Of a stretch of 64,000 bases of DNA, positions 9,114 to 16,911 are shown piece after piece (positions within the stretch are counted from its first letter, which is position 1; every line of letters starts with the position of its first letter). Origin of the DNA: Sphingomonas sp. LY29 (GTDB taxonomy: Bacteria > Pseudomonadota > Alphaproteobacteria > Sphingomonadales > Sphingomonadaceae); contig NZ_CP141587.1 of the NCBI RefSeq assembly GCF_035593985.1, positions 1,672,001-1,736,000 of the forward strand. Direction: 5' to 3'. Both the position numbers and the translations under genes were made by a program. The notes beneath the pieces are model-generated. The model was not told the origin of the DNA, searched no databases, and was given only the letters and a program-made list of their open reading frames with translations.

Positions 9114-9533
9114 ATGATCCGCGCGACGATTTCGCTGCTTGCCCTGACCGCCCTTGCCGCGTGCCAGCAGGAAGCCGCCGCCCCACCGCCCGCCAAGGAC
9201 ATCGTGGTCCGCAGCGCAGCGCAGAAACAATTGTTCGAACTCTCTGACCTTAACCGTACGATCGCACTGAAGCGCGCGATCTCAGGGCAGGGCCTGTCCT
9301 GCCCGCAACTCGTGACGAGCGGGTTTTCGACTCGCTACAAGGACATGGACATGTGGACGGCCACCTGTTCGGACAAGCGGCAATGGGCGCTGTTCATCGG
9401 CGCTAATGACACGGTGCAGGTCCGCCCGTGCAAGGATAACGCGCAGTTCGACCTTCCGCCGTGCACGATAAAGCCCGGCACCGAGGGCGGCACCGGGCTC
9501 GACGAAGTCAATCTGGTCAACAGCGACGCATGA
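9114..9533 (+). CDS. Small putative lipoprotein of unknown function
   Basis: 139 aa with a lipoprotein signal peptide: MIRATISLLALTALAAC, lipobox cysteine at residue 17. The mature part is rich in Cys (four more), suggesting disulfides, and is otherwise unrecognised. ATG 9114 follows AAGGAGAG, an excellent ribosome site. It is 17 bases after argR and on the same strand, so it may be read through from the arg operon, but nothing ties it to arginine. Confidence 0.7.
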   Translation: MIRATISLLALTALAACQQEAAAPPPAKDIVVRSAAQKQLFELSDLNRTIALKRAISGQGLSCPQLVTSGFSTRYKDMDMWTATCSDKRQWALFIGANDTVQVRPCKDNAQFDLPPCTIKPGTEGGTGLDEVNLVNSDA

Positions 9534-9537
9534 GGCG

Positions 9538-9816
9538 TCAGTCGCAGCGACGGACTTCCTTATATTCGCCCGACGGGGTGCGTTCCTTGACGGTGACGCA
9601 GGCGCCCTTGCGGCTTTCCTCGCGCCAGCTGCCGTCGGCGTTCGACTGCCGCGCGGCCTTGGGGACGCGCTTGCCGTCCTTGATCTCGTAATTCCAGCTG
9701 CTTGGCGTCGACTTGTTCTGACCCGGATCGGCGAAGGCAGCCGAGGCCGCCCCGGCGGCGAGCGCCACGCCGGCAACCATCAGTACGATCTTCACTGTGC
9801 GTGTCATCATCTTCAC
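9538..9816 (-). CDS. Small secreted protein of unknown function
   Basis: 92 aa with a classical signal peptide (KIVLMVAGVALAAGAASAAFA) and a charged mature part of about 60 residues that contains two Cys near the end (ACVTVKERT and RRCD). Converges with the lipoprotein gene four bases away. No family recognised. Codon usage and the clear export signal support it as a real gene. Confidence 0.65.
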   Translation of the reverse strand: MKMMTRTVKIVLMVAGVALAAGAASAAFADPGQNKSTPSSWNYEIKDGKRVPKAARQSNADGSWREESRKGACVTVKERTPSGEYKEVRRCD

Positions 9817-9931
9817 TCCTAGCCTACCGCTCTACACGCGCCCTCCTGAACGAAGGATGAAACGAGCGCGACGAGCGACAAACCGTTAGGTCGGCGGTAT
9901 TTACGCCTATAATCCAAACGCTTGAGATACG

Positions 9932-9963
9932 CAAAAAGCCCCGCCCGAGCGATCGAGCGGGGT
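9932..9963 (-). terminator. Intrinsic terminator of rpmJ
   Basis: Read on the minus strand: CCCCGC, then a self-complementary middle, then GCGGGGCTTTTTG, giving a GC-rich stem followed by a T run 25 bases after the rpmJ stop. Confidence 0.8.
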
Positions 9964-9988
9964 TCGTGCAACCCGTCGGAAGGCTTGA

Positions 9989-10114
9989 TTAGCCCTGGCG
10001 AGCCTTGAAGCGACGATTCGTCTTGTTGATGACGTAGGTGCGGCCGCGGCGGCGAATCACCCGGCAGTCGCGGTGACGCGACTTCAGCGACTTCAGTGAA
10101 TTGCGAATCTTCAT
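9989..10114 (-). CDS. rpmJ: 50S ribosomal protein L36 (zinc-free form)
   Basis: 41-aa basic ribosomal protein beginning [19 protein letters not shown] and ending RRFKARQG. It is the longer alphaproteobacterial form, which keeps only one of the four zinc ligands of the classical 37-38 aa L36. A monocistronic unit with its own intrinsic terminator. Confidence 0.95.
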   Translation of the reverse strand: MKIRNSLKSLKSRHRDCRVIRRRGRTYVINKTNRRFKARQG

Positions 10115-10159
10115 GGCCGGGACGCCTGCCTTCGTTAAATCTGGTTATGTCGGAGGTTT

Positions 10160-10193
10160 GGAAAACCGGCGCTCCCCCTATGGCGAGCGCCGG
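10160..10193 (-). terminator. Intrinsic terminator of the M28 peptidase gene
   Basis: Nine-bp perfect stem CCGGCGCTC / GAGCGCCGG (10166-10174 with 10185-10193) followed on the minus strand by TTTTCC, just past the M28 stop at 10200. Confidence 0.7.
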
Positions 10194-10199
10194 GACAAG

Positions 10200-11837
10200 T
10201 CAAGGACGGCGGGGGGCGGTCGCCGGAGCGCGCGGCCCCCTGGGATCGAACAGATCGCCGAAGTAATCGCCCTGCAGCCACATCGGCCGCTGCGGCGCAT
10301 CGGCCATCCCGCGCGCGATTCGGTAATTGAGGTCGGCATAGCGCGCGCCCGCGTCCCAATCGATCTTCTGGCTGAGGTCGTCGCCGAGCGAATGGTAGGT
10401 CTTGTTGAGATAGGCGTCCCACTTCGCCTTCCCGCCATTGGCATGGCCGGTCATCAACAGCACCGCGGGCACCCCGCGCTTCACGAACATATAATGGTCG
10501 GACCGGGTGAAGATCGCTTCCTCGGGCATCGGGTCGGGGCTGACCGACACGCCCATCGTGCGGCCTGCCGCGACCACCGTCGCGCCGATCGTCGAATGGT
10601 CCGCGCCGAACGCGGTGACGTCGGTGAACGGGTAGAGCAGCAGCGGCATGTCGAGGTCGACGAGCCCAACGATGCTCGCCTTCGGCACGGTCGGATATTC
10701 CGCGTAATAATCGGCGCCGAGCAGCCCGCGTTCCTCGCCGGTGTTGGCGATGAACAGCAGCGAGCGCTTGGGCCGCACCGGCTGCGCGGCGAACTTGCGC
10801 GCGGCCTCCAGCAGCGTCGCCACCCCGGCGGCATTGTCGAGCGCGCCATTGTAGATGCGGTCTTCGCCGGGCTTGGCATCGGCCTTCACACCGAGGTGGT
10901 CGAGGTGACCCATCAGCACGACATGCTCGCGCGACAGTGCGGCGTCCGACCCGGGCAGCTTGCCGATCACTTCTGGGCTGGTGAATTCCTCCCACGTCGA
11001 GGTCGCCTGCACCTGGATCGTCGGGCGAAGCGCGAAACCGCGCGGCGCGGTCTTGCCGCGGCTCTCGGCCTGCACCGCCGACAGCGACTTCGGCGCGCCT
11101 TCGAACAGCTTCTCGGCAATGTCCTTCGATACGCCCATGCGCAGCAGCATGGCGGGCGCGGTCGACCCGGCGCGGCCCGACTTGTCGATCCAGTCGATCA
11201 GCGGACGACCGGCGCTGCGGATCGCCCCGCTATTGCCCGAATAGCGCGCGGGGATTTCGATGAAGCCGACCGCGCCCGCGGCGGCGGCGGTGTCGACCTT
11301 GGTCGCGCCGAGGTGCGCGTCGACTTCGCTCGGCAGGCCGGCGGGCGTTCCCGATAGCGCGACGACGACCTTTCCGCGCACGTCCAGCCCGCGATAGTCG
11401 TCGATGCCGTAGCGCGCGTCGCGCAACCCGCGCCCGACGAACACGAAGCCAGCGCTGCTGTTGATCGCCTTGACCGTCGCGTTCGGCCGCATCGAAAAAT
11501 CCTTGCCCGCGGTCAGGGCCAGGCGGCGACCGCCGATCGTCAGCGCGGCGACGGGCGGCTGCGCGAACGAGGCGCGGCGGAACGGCACCTGCTGGAACCA
11601 GGTGCCATTGTCGCCCGCCGGGACCAGCCCGATCGCGCGGAACTGCGCGGCGACATAGTCGGCGGCGATCAAATAGCCGCGTGATCCCGTGTCGCGCCCC
11701 TCGAGCGAATCGGCGGCGAGGAACTCGATGTCGGCGCGGACGCGCTGGGCGGCGTGGACGTCGGAAACGGCCTGCGCCGCCAGCGGCAGCGGGGACAGGA
11801 AGGCAAGGCCGGCAAGAAGCAGGGCGGAAACGCGCAT
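10200..11837 (-). CDS. Secreted M28 family zinc aminopeptidase with PA-type insert
   Basis: Exported dizinc aminopeptidase, 545 aa. A signal peptide ([23 protein letters not shown]) comes first. An N-terminal segment follows, then a protease-associated-like insert (around residues 120-290), then the M28 catalytic part. The latter has [10 protein letters not shown] (first His, Asp), [17 protein letters not shown] (bridging Asp), [14 protein letters not shown] (general-base Glu pair), LVDLDM and a late YHSLGDD His. Start set at ATG 11837 because the signal peptide begins there; the frame stays open to 12089 by chance. It probably degrades peptides in the periplasm or outside the cell. Divergent from the M14 peptidase at 12001. 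Confidence 0.92.
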   Translation of the reverse strand: MRVSALLLAGLAFLSPLPLAAQAVSDVHAAQRVRADIEFLAADSLEGRDTGSRGYLIAADYVAAQFRAIGLVPAGDNGTWFQQVPFRRASFAQPPVAALTIGGRRLALTAGKDFSMRPNATVKAINSSAGFVFVGRGLRDARYGIDDYRGLDVRGKVVVALSGTPAGLPSEVDAHLGATKVDTAAAAGAVGFIEIPARYSGNSGAIRSAGRPLIDWIDKSGRAGSTAPAMLLRMGVSKDIAEKLFEGAPKSLSAVQAESRGKTAPRGFALRPTIQVQATSTWEEFTSPEVIGKLPGSDAALSREHVVLMGHLDHLGVKADAKPGEDRIYNGALDNAAGVATLLEAARKFAAQPVRPKRSLLFIANTGEERGLLGADYYAEYPTVPKASIVGLVDLDMPLLLYPFTDVTAFGADHSTIGATVVAAGRTMGVSVSPDPMPEEAIFTRSDHYMFVKRGVPAVLLMTGHANGGKAKWDAYLNKTYHSLGDDLSQKIDWDAGARYADLNYRIARGMADAPQRPMWLQGDYFGDLFDPRGPRAPATAPRRP

Positions 11838-12000
11838 GGGGGATCGGCTTTCGAATGGTGGTTCGGCGTCCGGCGTATCGGACCGGTGCGCCCGCGACCA
11901 GCGCCCCGACCGCCGTTCGTCGAAACGCGGGGTTTGCCCATCGACCGGCACCGCACTATCAGGCGCCCACCTATCCATTCTCGACCGCAACAGGATCCTC

Positions 12001-13152
12001 ATGGCCATCACGATTTCGAGCGCATTCGACGCCGGCAACATCCGCGTCGTCGAGGCACAGGGCGACCGCATCGACCTTGAAATCGTCAAGGATCACCAAA
12101 GCGACTTCTTCCAATGGTTCCACTTCCGCCTCGCCGGCGCCGGTGGCCGCGAAGTCACGCTGCGCATCACCAATTGCGGCGCGTCGGCCTATCCGGGCGG
12201 CTGGCCCGGCTACAAGGCGCGCGTGTCGATCGACCGCGAGGATTGGACGCAGATTCCCGGCACCAGCTATGACGATGGCGTCCTCACGATCCGCTTCACG
12301 CCCGAATCCGACCTCGTCTGGCTCGCCTACTTCGCGCCTTATTCGATGGAGCGTCACCATGATTTGGTGTCGACCGTCGCCGCGCTTCCCGGCGTGGAAT
12401 ATCGCAGCCTTGGCAAAAGCCTCGACGGGCAGGACATCGACTGCCTGACGATCGGCGAGGGCGACCTGACCGTGTGGCTCTACGCGCGCCAGCATCCGGG
12501 CGAATCGATGGCCGAATGGTGGATGGAAGGCGCGCTCGAAAAGCTGACCGACCCCGACGATCCCATCGCGCGCGTCCTTCGCCGCGACTGCACCTTCCAC
12601 GTCGTTCCCAACATGAATCCCGACGGGTCGCAGCGCGGTCACCTTCGCACCAACGCGGTCGGCACCAACCTCAACCGCGAGTGGGCAACCCCGACCGCCG
12701 AAAAGAGTCCCGAAGTGCTCTGCGTCCGCAATGCGATGGATCAGGATCCACCCGCCTTTGCGATGGACATCCACGGTGACGAGGCGATCCCCGCCAACTT
12801 CCTCGCCGGGTTCGAGGGCATCCCCTCGCTGACCGATCGCCAGTCGAACCTGTTCAAGCTGTACAGCGACACGCTCGAGCGCATCTCGCCCGATTTCCAG
12901 ACCCGGCAGGGCTATGAAATCGCCAAGCCGGGCGAGGCCAACATGACCATGTCGACGACCCAGCTCGCCGAGCGCTTCGGCTGTTGCTCGATGACGCTGG
13001 AGATGCCGTTCAAGGACAATGACGACCTGCCCGACGAGCTGTACGGCTGGTCGCCGGAGCGTTCGAAGTATCTCGCCGGCGCCTGCCTCGACGCGCTCCA
13101 CGCGATCCTGCCCGACGTGATCGAGGCCGAAGCCAACCGGGCCAAGCGCTGA
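12001..13152 (+). CDS. M14 family carboxypeptidase (cytosolic carboxypeptidase-like)
   Basis: 383-aa zinc carboxypeptidase without a signal peptide, so cytoplasmic. A beta-rich N-terminal domain (residues 1-120, typical of the CCP/AGBL-type M14 subfamily) precedes the catalytic domain. Zinc ligands are in [12 protein letters not shown] (His, Glu) and MDIHGDE (His); the general-base Glu is in MTLEMPFKD. Bacterial members of this group are poorly characterised. The stop and the gpmA start share a base (TGATG), so the two genes are translationally linked. Confidence 0.88.
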   Translation: MAITISSAFDAGNIRVVEAQGDRIDLEIVKDHQSDFFQWFHFRLAGAGGREVTLRITNCGASAYPGGWPGYKARVSIDREDWTQIPGTSYDDGVLTIRFTPESDLVWLAYFAPYSMERHHDLVSTVAALPGVEYRSLGKSLDGQDIDCLTIGEGDLTVWLYARQHPGESMAEWWMEGALEKLTDPDDPIARVLRRDCTFHVVPNMNPDGSQRGHLRTNAVGTNLNREWATPTAEKSPEVLCVRNAMDQDPPAFAMDIHGDEAIPANFLAGFEGIPSLTDRQSNLFKLYSDTLERISPDFQTRQGYEIAKPGEANMTMSTTQLAERFGCCSMTLEMPFKDNDDLPDELYGWSPERSKYLAGACLDALHAILPDVIEAEANRAKR

Positions 13153-13838
13153 TGCCGACGCTCGTCCTGCTCCGCCACGGCCAGTCGCAGTGGAATTTGG
13201 AAAACCGCTTCACCGGATGGTGGGACGTCGACCTTACCGAGCAGGGCGTCGCCGAGGCGCGCGCCGCCGGCGTGCTGCTCAAGGAGAAGGGGCTCGATCT
13301 CGATCGCTGCTTCACCTCGCTCCAGACCCGCGCGATCCGCACGCTCAACTTCGTGCTGGAGGAAATGCAGCGGCTTTGGCTGCCGGTAAACAAGGACTGG
13401 CGGCTCAACGAGCGCCACTATGGCGGGCTCACCGGCCTCAACAAGGCCGAGACGATTGCCAAGGTGGGTGAGGAACAGGTCAAGATCTGGCGCCGTTCGT
13501 TCGACATTCCGCCGCCGCCGCTCGACCTCGACAGTCCCTATGCGCTGGCGTCGGACCGTCGCTATGCCGGGATCGTGGTGCCGAATACCGAAAGCCTCAA
13601 GGACACCATCGCGCGCGTCCTGCCTTATTACGAGGCGGAGATCGTCCCCGCGCTTCGCCGCGGCGAGCGGGTGATCGTCGCCGCGCACGGCAATTCGCTC
13701 CGCGCGCTCGAAAAGCACCTGTCGAACATCGCCGATTCGGATATCGTCGGGCTGGAAATTCCGACCGGCCAGCCGATCGTCTACGAGCTTGGCGACGACC
13801 TGTCGGTCAAGGACCGCTACTACCTCAGCGAACGCTGA
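13152..13838 (+). CDS. gpmA: 2,3-bisphosphoglycerate-dependent phosphoglycerate mutase
   Basis: Glycolytic enzyme interconverting 3- and 2-phosphoglycerate through a phosphohistidine. 228 aa, as usual for the dPGM family. The phospho-accepting His is in [17 protein letters not shown] at residues 7-8. The second active-site His is in [15 protein letters not shown], and [15 protein letters not shown] is the substrate loop. It starts on the last base of the M14 peptidase stop. Confidence 0.96.
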   Translation: MPTLVLLRHGQSQWNLENRFTGWWDVDLTEQGVAEARAAGVLLKEKGLDLDRCFTSLQTRAIRTLNFVLEEMQRLWLPVNKDWRLNERHYGGLTGLNKAETIAKVGEEQVKIWRRSFDIPPPPLDLDSPYALASDRRYAGIVVPNTESLKDTIARVLPYYEAEIVPALRRGERVIVAAHGNSLRALEKHLSNIADSDIVGLEIPTGQPIVYELGDDLSVKDRYYLSER

Positions 13839-13850
13839 GGCCGAGCCGTC

Positions 13851-14459
13851 CTAGGCTGCGGCTTTAACCCGGTACATTTCTTGGTCGGCGCGGGCGAGCA
13901 CGGTCGTCGGCGTGTCGCCATCCTCGATCGTCGTCATCCCGATCGCCACCGACAGCGGCATCGACGCGCCTTCGTACAGGCATTCCTCGCCGGCAATCAT
14001 CGACACCAGCCGGCCCGCGATCTCCATCGCCAGGCCTTCGTCGGCATGATCGAGCAGGATGCAGAATTCGTCCCCGCCCAGCCGCGCGACGCAATCGTTG
14101 GTTCGAGTCCCGTCGAGCAGCTTGTGCGCGACGTGGATCAGCGCGGCATCGCCGCCGCCATGACCGAAATGGTCGTTGAGTCGCTTCAGCTCGTCGAGAT
14201 CGACGAACAGCATCGCCGCCGGAATTCCGTGCCGATGATGGCGCGCGATCATGCCTTCGAGTTCGCGCATCAGCCCGCGGCGATTGGCAAGCGGGACGAG
14301 CGGGTCGCGGAAGGCGAGTTGCTCCAGTTCGACGACCTGTGCGCGGAGCGCCGCGACGTCACCGCGTAGCCGCTCGATCTCTTCGAGCAACATCGCCGGA
14401 TCCGAGGCTTCGCGCGCCACGTCGTGCATGAAATCTTCCCGCTGAATGACGTGCTGCAT
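13851..14459 (-). CDS. GGDEF-domain diguanylate cyclase
   Basis: 202 aa: a short N-terminal coiled coil (about residues 20-48) and one GGDEF domain. The active-site loop RLGGDEFC is intact, and upstream residues include LFVDLDELKRLNDHFGH, which supplies metal and substrate contacts. No inhibitory RxxD site is obvious just before the GGDEF loop. No membrane or sensory domain is attached, so it is a soluble minimal cyclase whose activation signal cannot be guessed. It would supply c-di-GMP for receptors such as the two PilZ proteins. Confidence 0.9.
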   Translation of the reverse strand: MQHVIQREDFMHDVAREASDPAMLLEEIERLRGDVAALRAQVVELEQLAFRDPLVPLANRRGLMRELEGMIARHHRHGIPAAMLFVDLDELKRLNDHFGHGGGDAALIHVAHKLLDGTRTNDCVARLGGDEFCILLDHADEGLAMEIAGRLVSMIAGEECLYEGASMPLSVAIGMTTIEDGDTPTTVLARADQEMYRVKAAA

Positions 14460-14573
14460 AAATCAGATACGGCAAAAAGTGGAATCGGCTTCATCCGCCT
14501 GTCCCAGATTGCACCACGCGCCACACCGCTTTAGACGGCGGTGCAACTTTCCCGCTTCAGCCGAGGACCGGAT

Positions 14574-15056
14574 ATGGCCGACCCGATCGTCGGAATCATC
14601 ATGGGCAGCACGTCCGATTGGGAAACGATGCGCCATGCCGCCGAAACGCTGGATGCGCTCGGCGTCGCGCATGAAACGCAGGTCGTTTCCGCGCACCGCA
14701 CCCCGCAACGCCTTTACGATTATGCCAAGGGCGCGAAGGACCGCGGGCTCAAGGTGATCATCGCCGGCGCGGGCGGCGCGGCGCACCTGCCCGGCATGGC
14801 CGCGTCGATGACCGCGCTCCCGGTGCTCGGCGTGCCGGTCGAAAGCAAGGCGCTGAGCGGAATGGATAGCCTGTTGTCGATCGTGCAGATGCCCGCCGGC
14901 ATCCCGGTCGGCACGCTGGCGATCGGCCGCGCCGGGGCGGTCAACGCCGCGCTGCTCGCCGCGGCAATGCTGGCGACCACCGACGAAGCGCTCGCCGCGC
15001 GCCTTGCCGACTGGCGGCAGGCACAGACCGACGCGGTCCCCACCGACCCCGCATGA
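14574..15056 (+). CDS. purE: N5-carboxyaminoimidazole ribonucleotide mutase
   Basis: Class I PurE, 160 aa, converting N5-CAIR to CAIR in purine synthesis. Motifs: [13 protein letters not shown] at the N-terminus, [15 protein letters not shown] with the key His, and the glycine-rich [13 protein letters not shown]. It overlaps purK by four bases (ATGA), matching their sequential reactions. Divergent from the GGDEF gene across a 114-bp intergenic region that should hold both promoters. Confidence 0.96.
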   Translation: MADPIVGIIMGSTSDWETMRHAAETLDALGVAHETQVVSAHRTPQRLYDYAKGAKDRGLKVIIAGAGGAAHLPGMAASMTALPVLGVPVESKALSGMDSLLSIVQMPAGIPVGTLAIGRAGAVNAALLAAAMLATTDEALAARLADWRQAQTDAVPTDPA

Positions 15057-16123
15057 CGGTTCCACCCGGCTCCACCATCGGCATCGTCGGCGGCGGCCAG
15101 CTCGGCCGGATGATGGCGGTGGCGGCGGCCCGGCTCGGTTATCGCTGCCACGTCTTCGACCCGCACCGCCGCCCTTGCGCGGCCGAGGTCGCGGCCGAAT
15201 TCACACGCGGGGACTTCACCGATCGCGACGCACTCAAGGCATTCGGCGACGCGTGCGATGTCGTCACCTATGAATTCGAAAATCTCCCGGTCGAGCCGCT
15301 CGACGTGCTCGGCGCGAAGCTTCGCCCCGGCACCACCAGCCTCGCGGTCGCGCAGGATCGCGCCGAGGAAAAGCGCTTCCTCGACCGCATCGGCGCCGGC
15401 GTCGCGCCGTGGCGGACGATCGACGGCGTCGAGGATGTGCGCGCGGCGCTCGACGCGCTCGGCGCGCCGATCCTGCTCAAGACCCGCCGGCTCGGCTATG
15501 ACGGCAAGGGGCAGGCGTGGGTGCATGACGCCAGCGAGGCCGACGCGGCATGGCAGTCGATCGGCGGGCAGCCCGCGGTTGCCGAGGCACGCGTCGCCTT
15601 CGATGCAGAGTTCAGCCTGATCGTCGCGCGCACCGCCGATGGCGCCACCGCGCTGTTCGGCCCGATCGAGAATCGCCACGAAGGCGGCATCCTCCGCCGC
15701 TCGACCGTCCCTGCTTCGAAGGGGATCGAGCCGCTTGGTGACGAAGCGCGCCGAACCGCCATCGCCATTGCCCACGACCTCGACCATGTCGGCGTGCTGA
15801 CGGTCGAATTCTTCGCGGTCGGCGAGCGCGCGCTGGTCAACGAAATCGCCCCGCGCGTCCACAATAGCGGGCATTGGACCATCGAAGGCGCGTTCACTTC
15901 TCAGTTCGAACAGCATGTGCGTGCGATCTGCGGATTGCCGCTCGGCGATCCCGGCCTGATCGCGGGCGGCGCGACGATGGACAATCTGATCGGAGCCGAC
16001 GTCGACCGCTGGGCCGAGCTGCTAGCGGAGCCGGGAGCGGCGCTGCACCTCTACGGCAAGGGGGAGGCACGGCCCGGCCGGAAGATGGGGCATGCCACGA
16101 GGGTCGGCAGCCCCCGGACTTGA
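15053..16123 (+). CDS. purK: N5-carboxyaminoimidazole ribonucleotide synthase
   Basis: ATP-grasp enzyme making N5-CAIR from AIR, ATP and bicarbonate, feeding PurE. 356 aa. The N-terminal motif is [20 protein letters not shown], the ATP-grasp lysine motif [14 protein letters not shown], and the metal site [18 protein letters not shown] overlap with purE. The class I PurE next door fits a PurK-dependent pathway. Confidence 0.96.
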   Translation: MTVPPGSTIGIVGGGQLGRMMAVAAARLGYRCHVFDPHRRPCAAEVAAEFTRGDFTDRDALKAFGDACDVVTYEFENLPVEPLDVLGAKLRPGTTSLAVAQDRAEEKRFLDRIGAGVAPWRTIDGVEDVRAALDALGAPILLKTRRLGYDGKGQAWVHDASEADAAWQSIGGQPAVAEARVAFDAEFSLIVARTADGATALFGPIENRHEGGILRRSTVPASKGIEPLGDEARRTAIAIAHDLDHVGVLTVEFFAVGERALVNEIAPRVHNSGHWTIEGAFTSQFEQHVRAICGLPLGDPGLIAGGATMDNLIGADVDRWAELLAEPGAALHLYGKGEARPGRKMGHATRVGSPRT

Positions 16124-16181
16124 AATGACATTGATATTACAGCACGGCGGCGATTGACCCATCAACCGCCAGGACCGTCCG

Positions 16182-16841
16182 CTGCCCGACGTCAAGCCGA
16201 TCACCCGAATCCAGGAAAACCTCGTCGCCCGAGTCGAGCGGCGGCTGCTGACCTGGCTTTGCGCCCGCTTGCCGGCGTGGGTGACGCCCGACCAGCTCAC
16301 GTCGCTCGGCCTCGTCGGCGCGGCAATGGTGTTCGTCGGCTATGGCCTCAGCACAGTCGATATCGGCTGGCTCGGCCTCGCGATCGCGGGCTTCTTCGTT
16401 CACTGGTTCGGCGATTCGCTCGACGGCAGCCTCGCGCGCTTCCGCTCGATCGAGCGACCGCGCTTCGGCTATTTCATCGACCATAGCGCCGACGGCCTCG
16501 GCAATTTGATGATCGTTGGCGGCCTCGGGATCAGCCCGTTCGTCCGGCTCGACGTCGCGTTGCTCGCGCTCGCCGGCTATTATCTGCTGTCGATCCACGC
16601 CTTCCTGTCGGCGCGGATCATCGGCGAGCTTCGCTTGTCCTACGTCGCCGCGGGGCCGACCGAGCTTCGGCTGCTGCTGATCGCGATGACCGTCCTGATG
16701 TTCGTGCTCGGGCGCGACACCACCCCGCCGCTGTTCAATGGCTTCGACATTTTCGTCGGCGTGGTCGCCGCCATCATGATCACCATTTTCGTCGTCCAGA
16801 CGATCTCGGTCGCCCGCCTGATCCTGCGTCAGGGCGAATAG
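16182..16841 (+). CDS. CDP-alcohol phosphatidyltransferase, probably with a CTG start
   Basis: Inner-membrane enzyme that joins a CDP-diacylglycerol-type donor to an alcohol, about 219 aa. The family signature is complete: GDSLDGSLAR, then G and two Asp in YFIDHSADG. Four to five hydrophobic segments follow. Start problem: the frame is closed at 16155-16157 and has no ATG, GTG or TTG before a TTG at 16269, which would cut into the conserved N-terminus. Translating from CTG 16182 gives LPDVKPITRIQENL, which resembles the start of related proteins as I remember them. The exact lipid made is unknown. Confidence 0.8.
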   Translation: MPDVKPITRIQENLVARVERRLLTWLCARLPAWVTPDQLTSLGLVGAAMVFVGYGLSTVDIGWLGLAIAGFFVHWFGDSLDGSLARFRSIERPRFGYFIDHSADGLGNLMIVGGLGISPFVRLDVALLALAGYYLLSIHAFLSARIIGELRLSYVAAGPTELRLLLIAMTVLMFVLGRDTTPPLFNGFDIFVGVVAAIMITIFVVQTISVARLILRQGE

Positions 16842-16853
16842 GAAAAGGCCAAA

Positions 16854-16890
16854 AGGAAACGGCGCGAGGATCGCTCCCCGCGCCGTTCCT
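16854..16890. terminator. Bidirectional terminator between phosphatidyltransferase and M16 genes
   Basis: Inverted repeat AGGAAACGGCGCG / CGCGCCGTTCCT with one bulged base and a 12-nt loop, located in the gap between two convergent genes. Confidence 0.7.
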
Positions 16891-16911
16891 GTTTGCGTCC
16901 GGCCTGGCGCC

